Below, in pieces: positions 26,275 through 35,718 of a DNA stretch of 64,000 nucleotides (positions within the stretch are counted from its first letter, which is position 1; every line of letters starts with the position of its first letter). A program made the translations under genes and the position numbers. The stretch comes from Melioribacteraceae bacterium (GTDB lineage: Bacteria > Bacteroidota > Ignavibacteria > Ignavibacteriales > Melioribacteraceae): the NCBI GenBank assembly GCA_022181065.1, contig BQMY01000078.1, forward strand, positions 1 to 64,000, in the 5' to 3' direction. The notes beneath the pieces were generated by a model. It was not told where the DNA came from and made no database searches. It worked only from the letters and a program-made list of their open reading frames with translations.

Positions 26275-27428
26275 AAAATGTTACTAGAGTGTTAGGTAGA
26301 GTTGGAATAATTATTGGGATAGTGCTGGGAGCCGCTGTGATCTGGTTTTACGATTTTCTTATACCGGAAGAGATTCAATATCCCGAGCTTAATAGAGCTC
26401 TTAAAGTAGAAGAGACTCTGGAGGAAAAGCAACTATCGCTTTCCGAGATGATGCCTGCTATATTCGCCTGGCACTACTTTCAAAATAATACTGATAGTTT
26501 AACCGGGATGTTTACTTCACATGAGGGTGGAGATATTGTAAAGATGGATGATATTCCCGGTTACATGCTTGCGGTTTTTTCCGCAAGAAAATTAGGGATA
26601 ATATCGAAAGAGGAAGTTTTAAACAGGATTGGAAGTGTATTAGATTTTTTAAGTAATGTACCACTTACAGAAAATGATAACTATTTTGCGATATATTCAC
26701 TCGATAGTAATTTTGTAGCGGAAAATTATGAGTGTGATATTACCACTTCGCTGGAACTAATCGCGCTGCTGCGTTCTGTTGTTGTCAACAATCGTAGATT
26801 CAGCGAGCAGGCATTTCGCCTGCTGAAGAATATAGATATTATCAGCAGGTTGAATGAATACAGATATACAAGCGATATTCCGGAAATAACCGGTAAGGTA
26901 GTTAATTTATATATAAAGAGCCTGCAGCTACCGGATTCATTGAAAATCATAAATACTGTTGAACATACTCGCTATCCCCTGGATTTTACGCCTTACTTTA
27001 TGTACATGCAGCAGAATATAAAATACTGGAACAATGAAGAGCTTAAGATAGATTATCTCAACAATGAGACGGCATATTTCAATAGAGATTCAAATTATGT
27101 AGTGTTTAGTCCTCTGTCACTTGGAAAAGATGAAGAACTCTTCTACTATGTATCAGAAGACTCGGTTTTTTCTGTATATTCCAGAAAAATGGTGCCGGTT
27201 GATCAAAAATACGTTGCGACTTCGGGAGCTTTCTACAGAAGACTGGTATCGGATGACGCAATTGCGGAAATGATAATTGCTGGTATAAATGATCTGTTTG
27301 ATCCGGAGAAAGGATGGTACGAAGGCAGACTCATCGATTCGGGGGATATAGTAACATATATAAATGCTCATACCAACGCGGCGGTACTTAATGTACTTTG
27401 TTTGAACACTTACAAAAATTATTACTAA
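26271..27428 (+). CDS. DUF3131-domain membrane-anchored protein
   Basis: A 385-residue protein with one N-terminal membrane helix (about 8-28) and an extracytoplasmic DUF3131 domain. Recognised pieces are AWHYFQNNTDSLTGMF, the DDIPGYMLAVFSARKLGII helix pair, a central helical part, and the closing GWYEGRL...YINAHTNAAVLNVL. The fold resembles alpha-toroid, glycosidase-like proteins and is often encoded beside glycosyltransferase-2 genes in exopolysaccharide loci. Its activity is not established. The 4-bp overlap with the preceding GT2-like gene suggests the two products work together at the membrane. Confidence 0.8.
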   Translation: MKNVTRVLGRVGIIIGIVLGAAVIWFYDFLIPEEIQYPELNRALKVEETLEEKQLSLSEMMPAIFAWHYFQNNTDSLTGMFTSHEGGDIVKMDDIPGYMLAVFSARKLGIISKEEVLNRIGSVLDFLSNVPLTENDNYFAIYSLDSNFVAENYECDITTSLELIALLRSVVVNNRRFSEQAFRLLKNIDIISRLNEYRYTSDIPEITGKVVNLYIKSLQLPDSLKIINTVEHTRYPLDFTPYFMYMQQNIKYWNNEELKIDYLNNETAYFNRDSNYVVFSPLSLGKDEELFYYVSEDSVFSVYSRKMVPVDQKYVATSGAFYRRLVSDDAIAEMIIAGINDLFDPEKGWYEGRLIDSGDIVTYINAHTNAAVLNVLCLNTYKNYY

Positions 27429-27534
27429 AAAAGTATGTTTTAATCTTGTATCTTTTGTAAAGAATTTTAAATTTAAGTAATCCTTATATGAGGGTATGGG
27501 GATAGTCTCAGTTCAGAGAATAAAAGAGAGCAGA

Positions 27535-30183
27535 ATGATACGAGTATTGTTTCAAAGGAATCGCAATGATTCCCGAGGTTTTGAATTTATCAACTCGATA
27601 GAGGGTGTTCAGATAATCGAGGCAAATGATAGTTTACAGACAATTAATGCTAATATTATAATATGTGAGTATTCTTTTAATAATCGTGATAAAATTTTAC
27701 GATTTACAGGTGGTTATGGTAAGTATTTACCGGTTATCATTTTGTATGATTCTCCTGAAGAATACAAATATATTGGGTATAATTATGGCTCGCTGTTTAG
27801 TAATATGGAGCCGAGTGAAGCAGCTCTTTTAATTAAAAACGCCATAAATCACTTTAAAGATTCGAGAAATAACAAAAGAGTTGAAATTCTTGGCGATCTC
27901 TTCTCGTTGTTGCGTCAAAAGATCGTTGAACGAAATGAACCGGAAAATATTGCGCATCTTTTATGTTCACAGTTTATCGAAACCGGTTTTTATGAGTATG
28001 TGAACATAAAACTGTTATCTGCTGCCGGTGATGAATATTACTCTGAAGTTTTTGTTGACAATAGTGTACCTGAAAATTCTCTTCAGGAACTGGTCACCGA
28101 TAATTCTTCAATACAAAAGCCAATAATAATTGAATACTCCGGTAAAAAACTGGGTAAACTTGTCACTGCGGTTCCCGGTATTTACGATGCCGGAAAAGCA
28201 GAAAAAGTGCTCCTGAAGGATTTATTGAATATTTTCGGCAAATATATTTTTAAGCGAAATTACCGATTGCAGAACCTCGAATCGGAACAGATACTGAGAG
28301 TTAATAAAACTTTAACTGATTCACAGCGGATAGGAAAACTTGGAAACTGGGATTTATTCTTGAAGTCAGGCGAGATTGTAGCTTCCGAGGAGGCATACAA
28401 CGTACTCGATCTTCCCGATTCCTCAGAATTTTTCCTGGATGATTTTAGAGAAATACTCATTTCCAATGAACACCCGAAGTTTGAAGGACTTCTTGCGAAA
28501 ATTCTCCAGTATAAGATACCCGTGGAGGATAATTTCAGAATTATCACTCCGGCCGGCAAGTCGAAGCATGTAAAAGTGAAAGCAGAATATATAACTGATA
28601 ATGGCAGCTCGAGGTTAAGTGGTATTATTCAGGATGTAACAGATTATTTTAAGGCCAGGGAAGCGCTCGTAAGAAGTGAGGAAAAGTTTCGTACATTTTT
28701 TGAAATGGGTTTGATAGGAATGTGCATTCTGGATGAGAATCTGGACTGGATAAATGTAAACTCTCATTTGTGCAACATGCTTGGATTTACAAAGGATGAG
28801 TTACGCCGGACTAACTGGTTGAATTTAACCCATCCGAAATATTCACAGGATGAATTAAGCGCGTTAACAAAAATTTGCAAAGGAGAATTAGACACTTTTT
28901 CCGGAAATAAACAATTTATTACAAAAGGGAATAAGAGTATTGATGCTTATGTCTCTATTAAAGCAGTAAGTGGAATAAGCGGAGAGGAAAAACAACTCCT
29001 CTGCCTTGTTGAAGATATAACTATCGATCTGGCAAATGAGAAAGCGCTGGAGGAGTATCGTGATGAACTTCAGGAGATGGTGCGTACCAGAACAATACAG
29101 GCCAGTGAGTCAGAGGAACGGTTCAGGACTTTGGCGGAGCATAGTGAAGACTCTATTATGAGGTTTAATACCAAACTGGAGCATCTCTATGTAAACAAAA
29201 TTGTCGAGAAACATACAGGTATTCCCGCAAGGGATTTTATTGGTAAAACTCATGTACAGTTGAATTTTGAAGGTGAAATCCTTGAACTGGTTGAGGGAAG
29301 CCTGAAAAAAACTATTGAAACCGGAAAGAAAAACCGCATTGAATTTGTTCTTCCAAACGGGATATGGATTGATTGGCTTATTATTCCGGAATTTGATACA
29401 AACAAGAATGTTATAGGGCTTCTCGCATACGGACGAGATATTACAGAAAGGAAGGGAATAGAAGAGAGCTTGAGGCGAGCATTAGCCCATGAGAAAAATG
29501 TAGGTGAATTACGAACGCGATTCATTTCAACTACTTCTCATGAATTCAGAACACCGCTTACTGCTGTTATGTCATCGGCGGAACTGCTTGAGATGGGGTA
29601 CGATAGAATGAGTCCGGAAAAAAGAACAGCTTCTTTCGGCAAGATATATAGTTCTGTTGAATATATGATCAGTCTGCTGGATGATCTTCTACTTATTAAT
29701 CATAGTGAATCGGGCAGACTTGAATTTCGTCCCCAATTATTGGATATAAACTCTATCTGTTCAGAAGTAATATCCGACGTGAAGTTGATTGCAAATGAGA
29801 CACACAAATTTAGTTTAAATGGTGATTCGGAAAAGCTTATAAAGAGAGTGGATGGTAAAATTATCAGGCAGATTCTCTCAAATCTTCTGACTAACGCGGT
29901 AAAATACTCACCTCGCGGAGGTAGAATTGAGCTTGAGTTAACCGCTCAATATGATAAGTTATTATTGAAAGTTTCGGACGAAGGTGTTGGAATCAGTGAT
30001 GATGATCTATTCAAAGTGTTTGAACCATTTTACCGTGGTCAAAATGTTTCTAATATCAAGGGCACCGGTTTAGGGCTGCCGATTGTTAAAAAATTGGTTG
30101 ATTTACATGGAGGAGAACTTCATGTAAAGAGTGAAATCAATTCCGGAAGTACATTTACGGTTGAACTCCCAATGAACACCTAG
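27535..30183 (+). CDS. Hybrid sensor kinase with pseudo-receiver and PAS domains
   Basis: A soluble kinase of about 882 residues. The first 110 residues look like a receiver fold, but the phospho-acceptor position reads IIICEYSF, with Glu45 in place of Asp. A GAF-like region follows, then three PAS units (about 255-370, 380-490, 515-640) and HisKA with H-box STTSHEFRTPLTA (His669). HATPase_c has NLLTNAVKYS, DEGVGI and GTGLGLP. ATG 27535, preceded by AGAGAG, matches the start of the receiver fold; the frame is also open from ATG 27496. It is the first of four kinases in a row. It has no partner regulator beside it. Confidence 0.88.
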   Translation: MIRVLFQRNRNDSRGFEFINSIEGVQIIEANDSLQTINANIIICEYSFNNRDKILRFTGGYGKYLPVIILYDSPEEYKYIGYNYGSLFSNMEPSEAALLIKNAINHFKDSRNNKRVEILGDLFSLLRQKIVERNEPENIAHLLCSQFIETGFYEYVNIKLLSAAGDEYYSEVFVDNSVPENSLQELVTDNSSIQKPIIIEYSGKKLGKLVTAVPGIYDAGKAEKVLLKDLLNIFGKYIFKRNYRLQNLESEQILRVNKTLTDSQRIGKLGNWDLFLKSGEIVASEEAYNVLDLPDSSEFFLDDFREILISNEHPKFEGLLAKILQYKIPVEDNFRIITPAGKSKHVKVKAEYITDNGSSRLSGIIQDVTDYFKAREALVRSEEKFRTFFEMGLIGMCILDENLDWINVNSHLCNMLGFTKDELRRTNWLNLTHPKYSQDELSALTKICKGELDTFSGNKQFITKGNKSIDAYVSIKAVSGISGEEKQLLCLVEDITIDLANEKALEEYRDELQEMVRTRTIQASESEERFRTLAEHSEDSIMRFNTKLEHLYVNKIVEKHTGIPARDFIGKTHVQLNFEGEILELVEGSLKKTIETGKKNRIEFVLPNGIWIDWLIIPEFDTNKNVIGLLAYGRDITERKGIEESLRRALAHEKNVGELRTRFISTTSHEFRTPLTAVMSSAELLEMGYDRMSPEKRTASFGKIYSSVEYMISLLDDLLLINHSESGRLEFRPQLLDINSICSEVISDVKLIANETHKFSLNGDSEKLIKRVDGKIIRQILSNLLTNAVKYSPRGGRIELELTAQYDKLLLKVSDEGVGISDDDLFKVFEPFYRGQNVSNIKGTGLGLPIVKKLVDLHGGELHVKSEINSGSTFTVELPMNT

Positions 30184-30304
30184 TTGAAATTAACCATTTT
30201 TTTCCCTAATTGACATTAACTACCTGAATATTAAGTAAGATTTATTTAAATTGAATTTAAGTTTCAGGTGTCGGAATTGTTATGACCAATAAAGTTGGCT
30301 GTTG

Positions 30305-31384
30305 ATGTATAAAATCTTAATAGTTGAAGACGAGATTACTGTAAGGGAGAATATTGCGGAGATATTACATTCATTTCAATATGAAGTACTCAGTGCCAGG
30401 GATGGGAAAGACGCTCTGGTTAAATTGAGCAGCTTCCAACCGGATTTAATACTCTCGGATATTATGATGCCTGAAATGGATGGTTATTCGTTTTATAATG
30501 AGTGTAAAAATAATCCGAAACTTGAAGATATCCCCTTCATCTTTTTAACGGCCAAATCACAGATTAAGGATATAAGAACTGGCATGGCTTCCGGTGCCGA
30601 AGATTATATTACAAAGCCTTTCCGCGCAAATGACTTGTTAAATTCGATTGCTGTTAGAATAGAAAAAAAAGAAAAATCCCGCTTAAGACTCGATAAAATT
30701 AAAGATAGTATCGCGAAATATATCCCCCACGAACTGCGAACACCCCTGATAAGTATCCTTGGTTTTTCCGACCTGGTTTTGTCAGAAGGTGATACTCTGT
30801 CACGCGAAGAAATTATCGATATGGTATCGAGAATTAACAGGGCTGGACGAAGACTCCATTCTCTCGTTGAGAAATTTATTATTTTTTCCGATTTACAATT
30901 AAGACTTTATGACTCGAATGAACTGACTCAAATCAGGAATCGTATTTCAGCAAATTTTCATGATAGCATTAAAATGATAGTTACAGAAAAAGGCGCTTAC
31001 TTTAACAGGAATGACGATATAGAGCTTGAACTTGAACCTGTGAATTTAAAAGGCGATGATTTTTATACCGAAACTATCGTTCGCGAGATAGTAGAAAACG
31101 CGTTCAAATTTTCTGAACAGGGTACTGAAGTGAAAGTTTCCGGGAAATTTGAGAATGGTTTTTATATCCTTAAGGTGAAAGACTCCGGGATTGGCTTTTC
31201 AAAAGAAATTATTGATAAAATTGATTCATTCACCCAATTTAATAAGGCATCTTTACAGCAAACAGGATTAGGGTTGGGGCTGCAGTTATCCAAAAAAATA
31301 GCTGTATTGCTTGATGGTAAAATAGAAATATTATCAGGCATAGACGCCAGTACGGAAGTGGTTATTTCGTTGCCGACAGTCTGA
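30305..31384 (+). CDS. Receiver-histidine kinase fusion
   Basis: A 359-residue protein whose N-terminal receiver (ILIVEDE, phospho-acceptor Asp52 in LILSDIMMPEMDG, T in FLTAKS, K in YITKPF) is joined directly to a kinase core. The core has H-box YIPHELRTPLIS (His142) and HATPase_c with N-box EIVENAFKFS, G1 DSGIGF and G2 TGLGLGLQ. A receiver at the front, with no sensor domain, suggests that it takes phosphate from another kinase and then controls its own kinase activity. The neighbouring kinases on the same strand are obvious candidates. A TTG lies one codon upstream of the ATG used here. Confidence 0.92.
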   Translation: MYKILIVEDEITVRENIAEILHSFQYEVLSARDGKDALVKLSSFQPDLILSDIMMPEMDGYSFYNECKNNPKLEDIPFIFLTAKSQIKDIRTGMASGAEDYITKPFRANDLLNSIAVRIEKKEKSRLRLDKIKDSIAKYIPHELRTPLISILGFSDLVLSEGDTLSREEIIDMVSRINRAGRRLHSLVEKFIIFSDLQLRLYDSNELTQIRNRISANFHDSIKMIVTEKGAYFNRNDDIELELEPVNLKGDDFYTETIVREIVENAFKFSEQGTEVKVSGKFENGFYILKVKDSGIGFSKEIIDKIDSFTQFNKASLQQTGLGLGLQLSKKIAVLLDGKIEILSGIDASTEVVISLPTV

Positions 31385-31408
31385 TATGATGTAAACCAGA
31401 GAAAGCTG

Positions 31409-33586
31409 ATGAGAAAACGATATCTGATACTCCTTGCATTTATCTCGATTTTATTGGGTATCTATTTTTTGTTCAGAGTTTATAAAAATGTTGAACAGCA
31501 GTCAATTCAACAATTATATAACGAAAAAGTTGTTTTTGCCAAGCAAGCCGCGAAAGGGATAGAGGCTTTCTTCAATTATTATAACAACTCAATGAATTTT
31601 CTTGCCGAAATGGATGGCATTGTAAAAATGGATTCACGGGGTAAGGAGCGTGTGAAACTTTTTTTTGAAAGCCATAATAACCAGATAACTGCTGTTACCA
31701 GAGTTTCAAAAGAAGGAAAGTTGTTATATACTTATCCTGAAAATCCTGCGGTCATCGGGGCAGACCTTTCCGGACAGGAGCATAACAGATATTTCATTGA
31801 AAATAAAAAATCGACGATTAGCGATGTAATTACTCTGGTTCAGGGTTACAAGGCTGTGGTTTCGGTTTATCCGGTCTTTAAGGATGGCGAGTTTGATGGA
31901 GGAATATCGGTTATAGTTCCATTCAGTTATCTCGCGCGTAATTTTTTAGACCGACTGATTATAGGCGTACAGGGTGAGGCATTTGTAATCAGTAAAAATG
32001 GCACGGTGATTTTCTCTCCTCACAATGAACATATCAGCTCAAAATTTGAAAACTTCCATTCTGAAAACAAGATGCTTGCCGGATTGTTTGAACGAATGAT
32101 AACAGGACAGCTTGGTGTCTACAAATTCGAGGATTATAATCAGGAAAACGAACTTGTTGAAAAACACTCTGTTTATTATCCGGTTCATTTGGGGGGCACT
32201 TTCTGGTCGATAGCTGTTGTGACTACCGATAATCATGTAGTTGCTCTGATGGAAAATTTTATCGAGAGCTATACTTACGTTCTGATAATAAGTATAACAT
32301 TTTCAATGCTCTTCATTCTCGCCTTTTTCTTAGCCGAAAAAAAATATACCAGAAGGATTAGAGAAACTGAGGAGAGTTATAGAATTCTTACAGAAAAAAC
32401 AGGACAAATATTTTTTGAGTACGACCGCCATACCAAAGCACTCTCGATCCAGGGGAACACAATGGAAATGCTTGGATACAGTCACAAGGAGATTGTAGAA
32501 TCCAGATACAGGATGTGGCGGTACGGGGTTCATCCGGAAGATCATCCAAAAGTTTGGGAAAAGGCGAGAAACTTCAAAAATAGATCAGGGAATTTTACTG
32601 CTGATTTCAGATTCCGCCATAAAAAGGGTTATTACATATACATTGAAACAAATAGTTTATCGATTATTGAAAATGGTGGAAAAAGATCACAGTTTATTGG
32701 CGTTATAAAGGATATTACTGAACGAAAAAGACTTGAAGCCGAACTGACCAACCACTCGGAGGAGTTGGAAAAGATCGTTAAACTAAGAACTGCCGCTCTT
32801 ATTAATTTAACCGACAGATTGAAAGATGATATAAAGCGCAGACAAGTAATTGAAGAGGAACTTGTAACCTCGAAGGAAAAGGCCGAACACAGCGATCGGT
32901 TAAAGTCAGAGTTTCTTGCGCAGATCTCGCATGAGATAAGAACGCCGATAAATACTATCATGAATTTTGTTTCACTGATTAAATTGGAGGCAGAAAGCTA
33001 TCTTTCACCGGAAGTCAAATCCGGGTTTACTTCAATTGATAATGCCACTTCACGTCTGCTAAGAACCATCGACCTTGTACTGGATATGTCGGATGTGGAA
33101 GCCGGCTCTTATGAACCAGCCTTTTCGCTTCTTAACCTTCATGATGATGTAATTATTAAATTGACGGAAGAATTCAAATCAAAGGCTGAGAAGAAGGGTT
33201 TGCGGCTTGATGTTGTTTGTGAAAACCCATCATTGCTCCCGAATATAAATCTTGATAAATATACCGTTTCACAGATATTTGCTAATCTCATTGATAATGC
33301 TATAAAATATACCGCCGAAGGATTTGTGAAGATACAGTTTGAAAAAACTGAAGAGGATATTTCAGTAAAAGTAGTAGATTCCGGAATTGGTATCAAAGAA
33401 GAGTTTATACCAAATCTGTTTGATAAATTCACTCAGGAAGAGCAGGGCTATACTCGCAAATTTGAGGGTAACGGACTTGGCTTGGCATTAGTTAAAAAGT
33501 ATTGCGAGATTAACGGATGTACGATCAATGTTACCAGTAAAAAAGGTGAAGGTTCTTCATTTATAGTTACATTCCCACTCCATTAA
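31409..33586 (+). CDS. Cache-PAS sensor histidine kinase
   Basis: A 725-residue kinase. A membrane helix at about 5-22, an extracytoplasmic double-Cache sensor (about 35-280; strands such as GKLLYTYPEN, GYKAVVSVYPVF, GEAFVISKNG), a second helix (about 290-310), a PAS/PAC domain (about 325-440), a coiled coil, HisKA (AQISHEIRTPINT, His508) and HATPase_c (NLIDNAIKYT, DSGIGI, GNGLGLAL). dCache domains usually bind small ligands such as amino acids or carboxylates. The kinase core is closely similar to that of the next gene, which indicates duplication. It starts 24 bp after the receiver-kinase gene. Confidence 0.93.
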   Translation: MRKRYLILLAFISILLGIYFLFRVYKNVEQQSIQQLYNEKVVFAKQAAKGIEAFFNYYNNSMNFLAEMDGIVKMDSRGKERVKLFFESHNNQITAVTRVSKEGKLLYTYPENPAVIGADLSGQEHNRYFIENKKSTISDVITLVQGYKAVVSVYPVFKDGEFDGGISVIVPFSYLARNFLDRLIIGVQGEAFVISKNGTVIFSPHNEHISSKFENFHSENKMLAGLFERMITGQLGVYKFEDYNQENELVEKHSVYYPVHLGGTFWSIAVVTTDNHVVALMENFIESYTYVLIISITFSMLFILAFFLAEKKYTRRIRETEESYRILTEKTGQIFFEYDRHTKALSIQGNTMEMLGYSHKEIVESRYRMWRYGVHPEDHPKVWEKARNFKNRSGNFTADFRFRHKKGYYIYIETNSLSIIENGGKRSQFIGVIKDITERKRLEAELTNHSEELEKIVKLRTAALINLTDRLKDDIKRRQVIEEELVTSKEKAEHSDRLKSEFLAQISHEIRTPINTIMNFVSLIKLEAESYLSPEVKSGFTSIDNATSRLLRTIDLVLDMSDVEAGSYEPAFSLLNLHDDVIIKLTEEFKSKAEKKGLRLDVVCENPSLLPNINLDKYTVSQIFANLIDNAIKYTAEGFVKIQFEKTEEDISVKVVDSGIGIKEEFIPNLFDKFTQEEQGYTRKFEGNGLGLALVKKYCEINGCTINVTSKKGEGSSFIVTFPLH

Positions 33587-33722
33587 AACAATAGAAAATC
33601 CTAAAGTTTTTACCTTCTTGCACGATAATGATATATCCGATTTTATCTTTTTTATTCGGGTAAAGAGTGAACTTTGCTCTATTTAGTATAAAATCTGTAT
33701 ATTTCTGGCTGAAGGGTACATT

Positions 33723-35714
33723 GTGGGATTCGAAAATAAAGACAAGCTTATGGCAAAGAGCGAAGTAAATAGTAATGTAGAACTTCTTAAACGCAGGCTT
33801 AACGATCTTGAGGAAATGATACTCACCTCAAAAGAATATGAGCAGCGCTTTAATTTTATACAGCATGTTCTTGATAACGTTCACGACGCGATAATTGCCA
33901 CCGATTTACAAGACAAGATAACCCTCTGGAATGAGTCAGCCGAGAGAATGTACGGTTGGAAGGCTGAAGATGTTATTGGCGAAAAACTTGATTCGGTTAT
34001 TCCTACAGAAATTTTCGGACTTTCTCTTAATGAGCTGAAACTCATTCTTCTTGCCCAGGGACATTGGCACGGGCAGGCAACACATCTTAATAAAAATGGC
34101 GAAGAAAAACGTATCGACCTTTCTGTATCAATACTCAAGAATAAAAGGGGTGTTGATATGGGTATGGTTTCGATAAACCGGGATATCACCGAGAAAAAAC
34201 ACGCCGAAAAAGTTTTAAAGGAGACAGAGCAAAAATTCAGAAGGCTGGTAGAACATATACCATCAATTGCTGTGTCAGGATTTAATAAGGATCGCAAGGT
34301 GATTTTCTGGAATTCCGCCTGCGAAGCCTTATATGGATATACAAAAGATGAAGCTTTTGGCGCTGTATTTGAGGACCTTATTTTCCCCGAATCGATGAAG
34401 CCGAAAATTGTAAGTGAAATTGAAGACTGGATTGATAAAGGTATCCGGATTACACCGGGTGAGTTTGGACTTAAAAAGAAAGATGGCGAAATTATTCCTG
34501 TTCATTCAAGTCATGTTATGCTCCGCAGTCATATCAATGAAATTGAGATGTACCAGATAGATATCGATCTAAGCGAAATAAAAAAAGCTGAATTGGCTTT
34601 ACGAACCGAGCGTGATAAAGCACAGAGATATTTTGAAATTGCCGGCGCGATTTTAATGGTACTTAATGACAAAGGTGTTATCACCCTAATAAACCAGAAA
34701 GGCTGCAAAGCTCTTGGTTACTGGGAACAGGAAATAGTAGGTAAAAACTGGTTCGATAATTTTTTGCCAAAAGAGAATATTCAGGAAGTTAAGGAAATTT
34801 TCAACCGGGTAATGAAGGGTGAAATAACCCAGTCAGAAAGGTTTGTCAATTATATTAACACACGCTCGGGTGAGAAGCGAACTATTGCATGGCACAACAC
34901 TCTTTTGCGTGATGATGACGGGAAAATCACAGGTATTTTAAGTTCCGGTGAAGATATTACCGATACCAAAAAAGCGGAAGAAGCGCTAAGATTTGCTAAG
35001 GAGAAGGCTGAAAAATCGGACAGACTAAAATCAGAATTTCTCGCTCAAATGTCGCATGAGATAAGAACACCGATAAATTCTATTTTGAGTTTCACTAATT
35101 TTATCGAAGAGGAACTTGATGATAAGATGACAGAAGATCTCGAAATGGGGTTTGATATCATAAAAATAGGTGGAAAACGGCTGATCCGAACGATTGATCT
35201 TATCCTTAATATGTCGGAGATTCAGGCGGGAACTTATGACTATGTGCCGAAGAAACTTGATTTTTATCTTGATATCTGCACCAATCTGATTGATGAGTTC
35301 AAACATCAGGCTGAAACGAAAGGATTGAGTTTTAATCTTAATAAAAAAGTTGAAGACAGTTCAATAAAGGCGGATGAATATACCGTTATTCAGATATTCA
35401 ACAATCTGCTTGATAACGCGGTTAAATACACTATGGAAGGGAAAGTGGAATTGGTTATTGACCGTGATACGAAAGGAAGACTTGTAGTGGATGTTGTCGA
35501 TACAGGTATTGGAATCAGCAAGAATTATTTACCTAAACTATTTAATATGTTTAGTCAGGAAGATACAGGATATTCAAGAACATTTGAAGGTAATGGCTTG
35601 GGACTGGCGCTTGTGAAAAATTATGCCGAGCTGAACAAAGCCGAAATAAAAGTAAAAAGCGAGAAAAATAAGGGTTCAGTATTCCGTATCATTTTCCCCG
35701 CTTCAAAAATTTGA
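33723..35714 (+). CDS. PAS sensor histidine kinase
   Basis: A 663-residue soluble kinase with three PAS units (about residues 40-165, 170-295, 300-425), then HisKA (AQMSHEIRTPINS, His445) and HATPase_c (NLLDNAVKYT, DTGIGI, GNGLGLAL). The last 230 residues are a clear paralogue of the neighbouring Cache kinase, including the shared SDRLKSEFLAQ linker and YTVxQIFxNL region. The GTG at 33723 is preceded by GAAGGG at a suitable distance; ATG 33750 is an alternative. No receiver domain is present. It is the last gene of the four-kinase run and faces the convergent peptidase gene 4 bp away. Confidence 0.92.
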   Translation: MGFENKDKLMAKSEVNSNVELLKRRLNDLEEMILTSKEYEQRFNFIQHVLDNVHDAIIATDLQDKITLWNESAERMYGWKAEDVIGEKLDSVIPTEIFGLSLNELKLILLAQGHWHGQATHLNKNGEEKRIDLSVSILKNKRGVDMGMVSINRDITEKKHAEKVLKETEQKFRRLVEHIPSIAVSGFNKDRKVIFWNSACEALYGYTKDEAFGAVFEDLIFPESMKPKIVSEIEDWIDKGIRITPGEFGLKKKDGEIIPVHSSHVMLRSHINEIEMYQIDIDLSEIKKAELALRTERDKAQRYFEIAGAILMVLNDKGVITLINQKGCKALGYWEQEIVGKNWFDNFLPKENIQEVKEIFNRVMKGEITQSERFVNYINTRSGEKRTIAWHNTLLRDDDGKITGILSSGEDITDTKKAEEALRFAKEKAEKSDRLKSEFLAQMSHEIRTPINSILSFTNFIEEELDDKMTEDLEMGFDIIKIGGKRLIRTIDLILNMSEIQAGTYDYVPKKLDFYLDICTNLIDEFKHQAETKGLSFNLNKKVEDSSIKADEYTVIQIFNNLLDNAVKYTMEGKVELVIDRDTKGRLVVDVVDTGIGISKNYLPKLFNMFSQEDTGYSRTFEGNGLGLALVKNYAELNKAEIKVKSEKNKGSVFRIIFPASKI

Positions 35715-35718
35715 TTTA

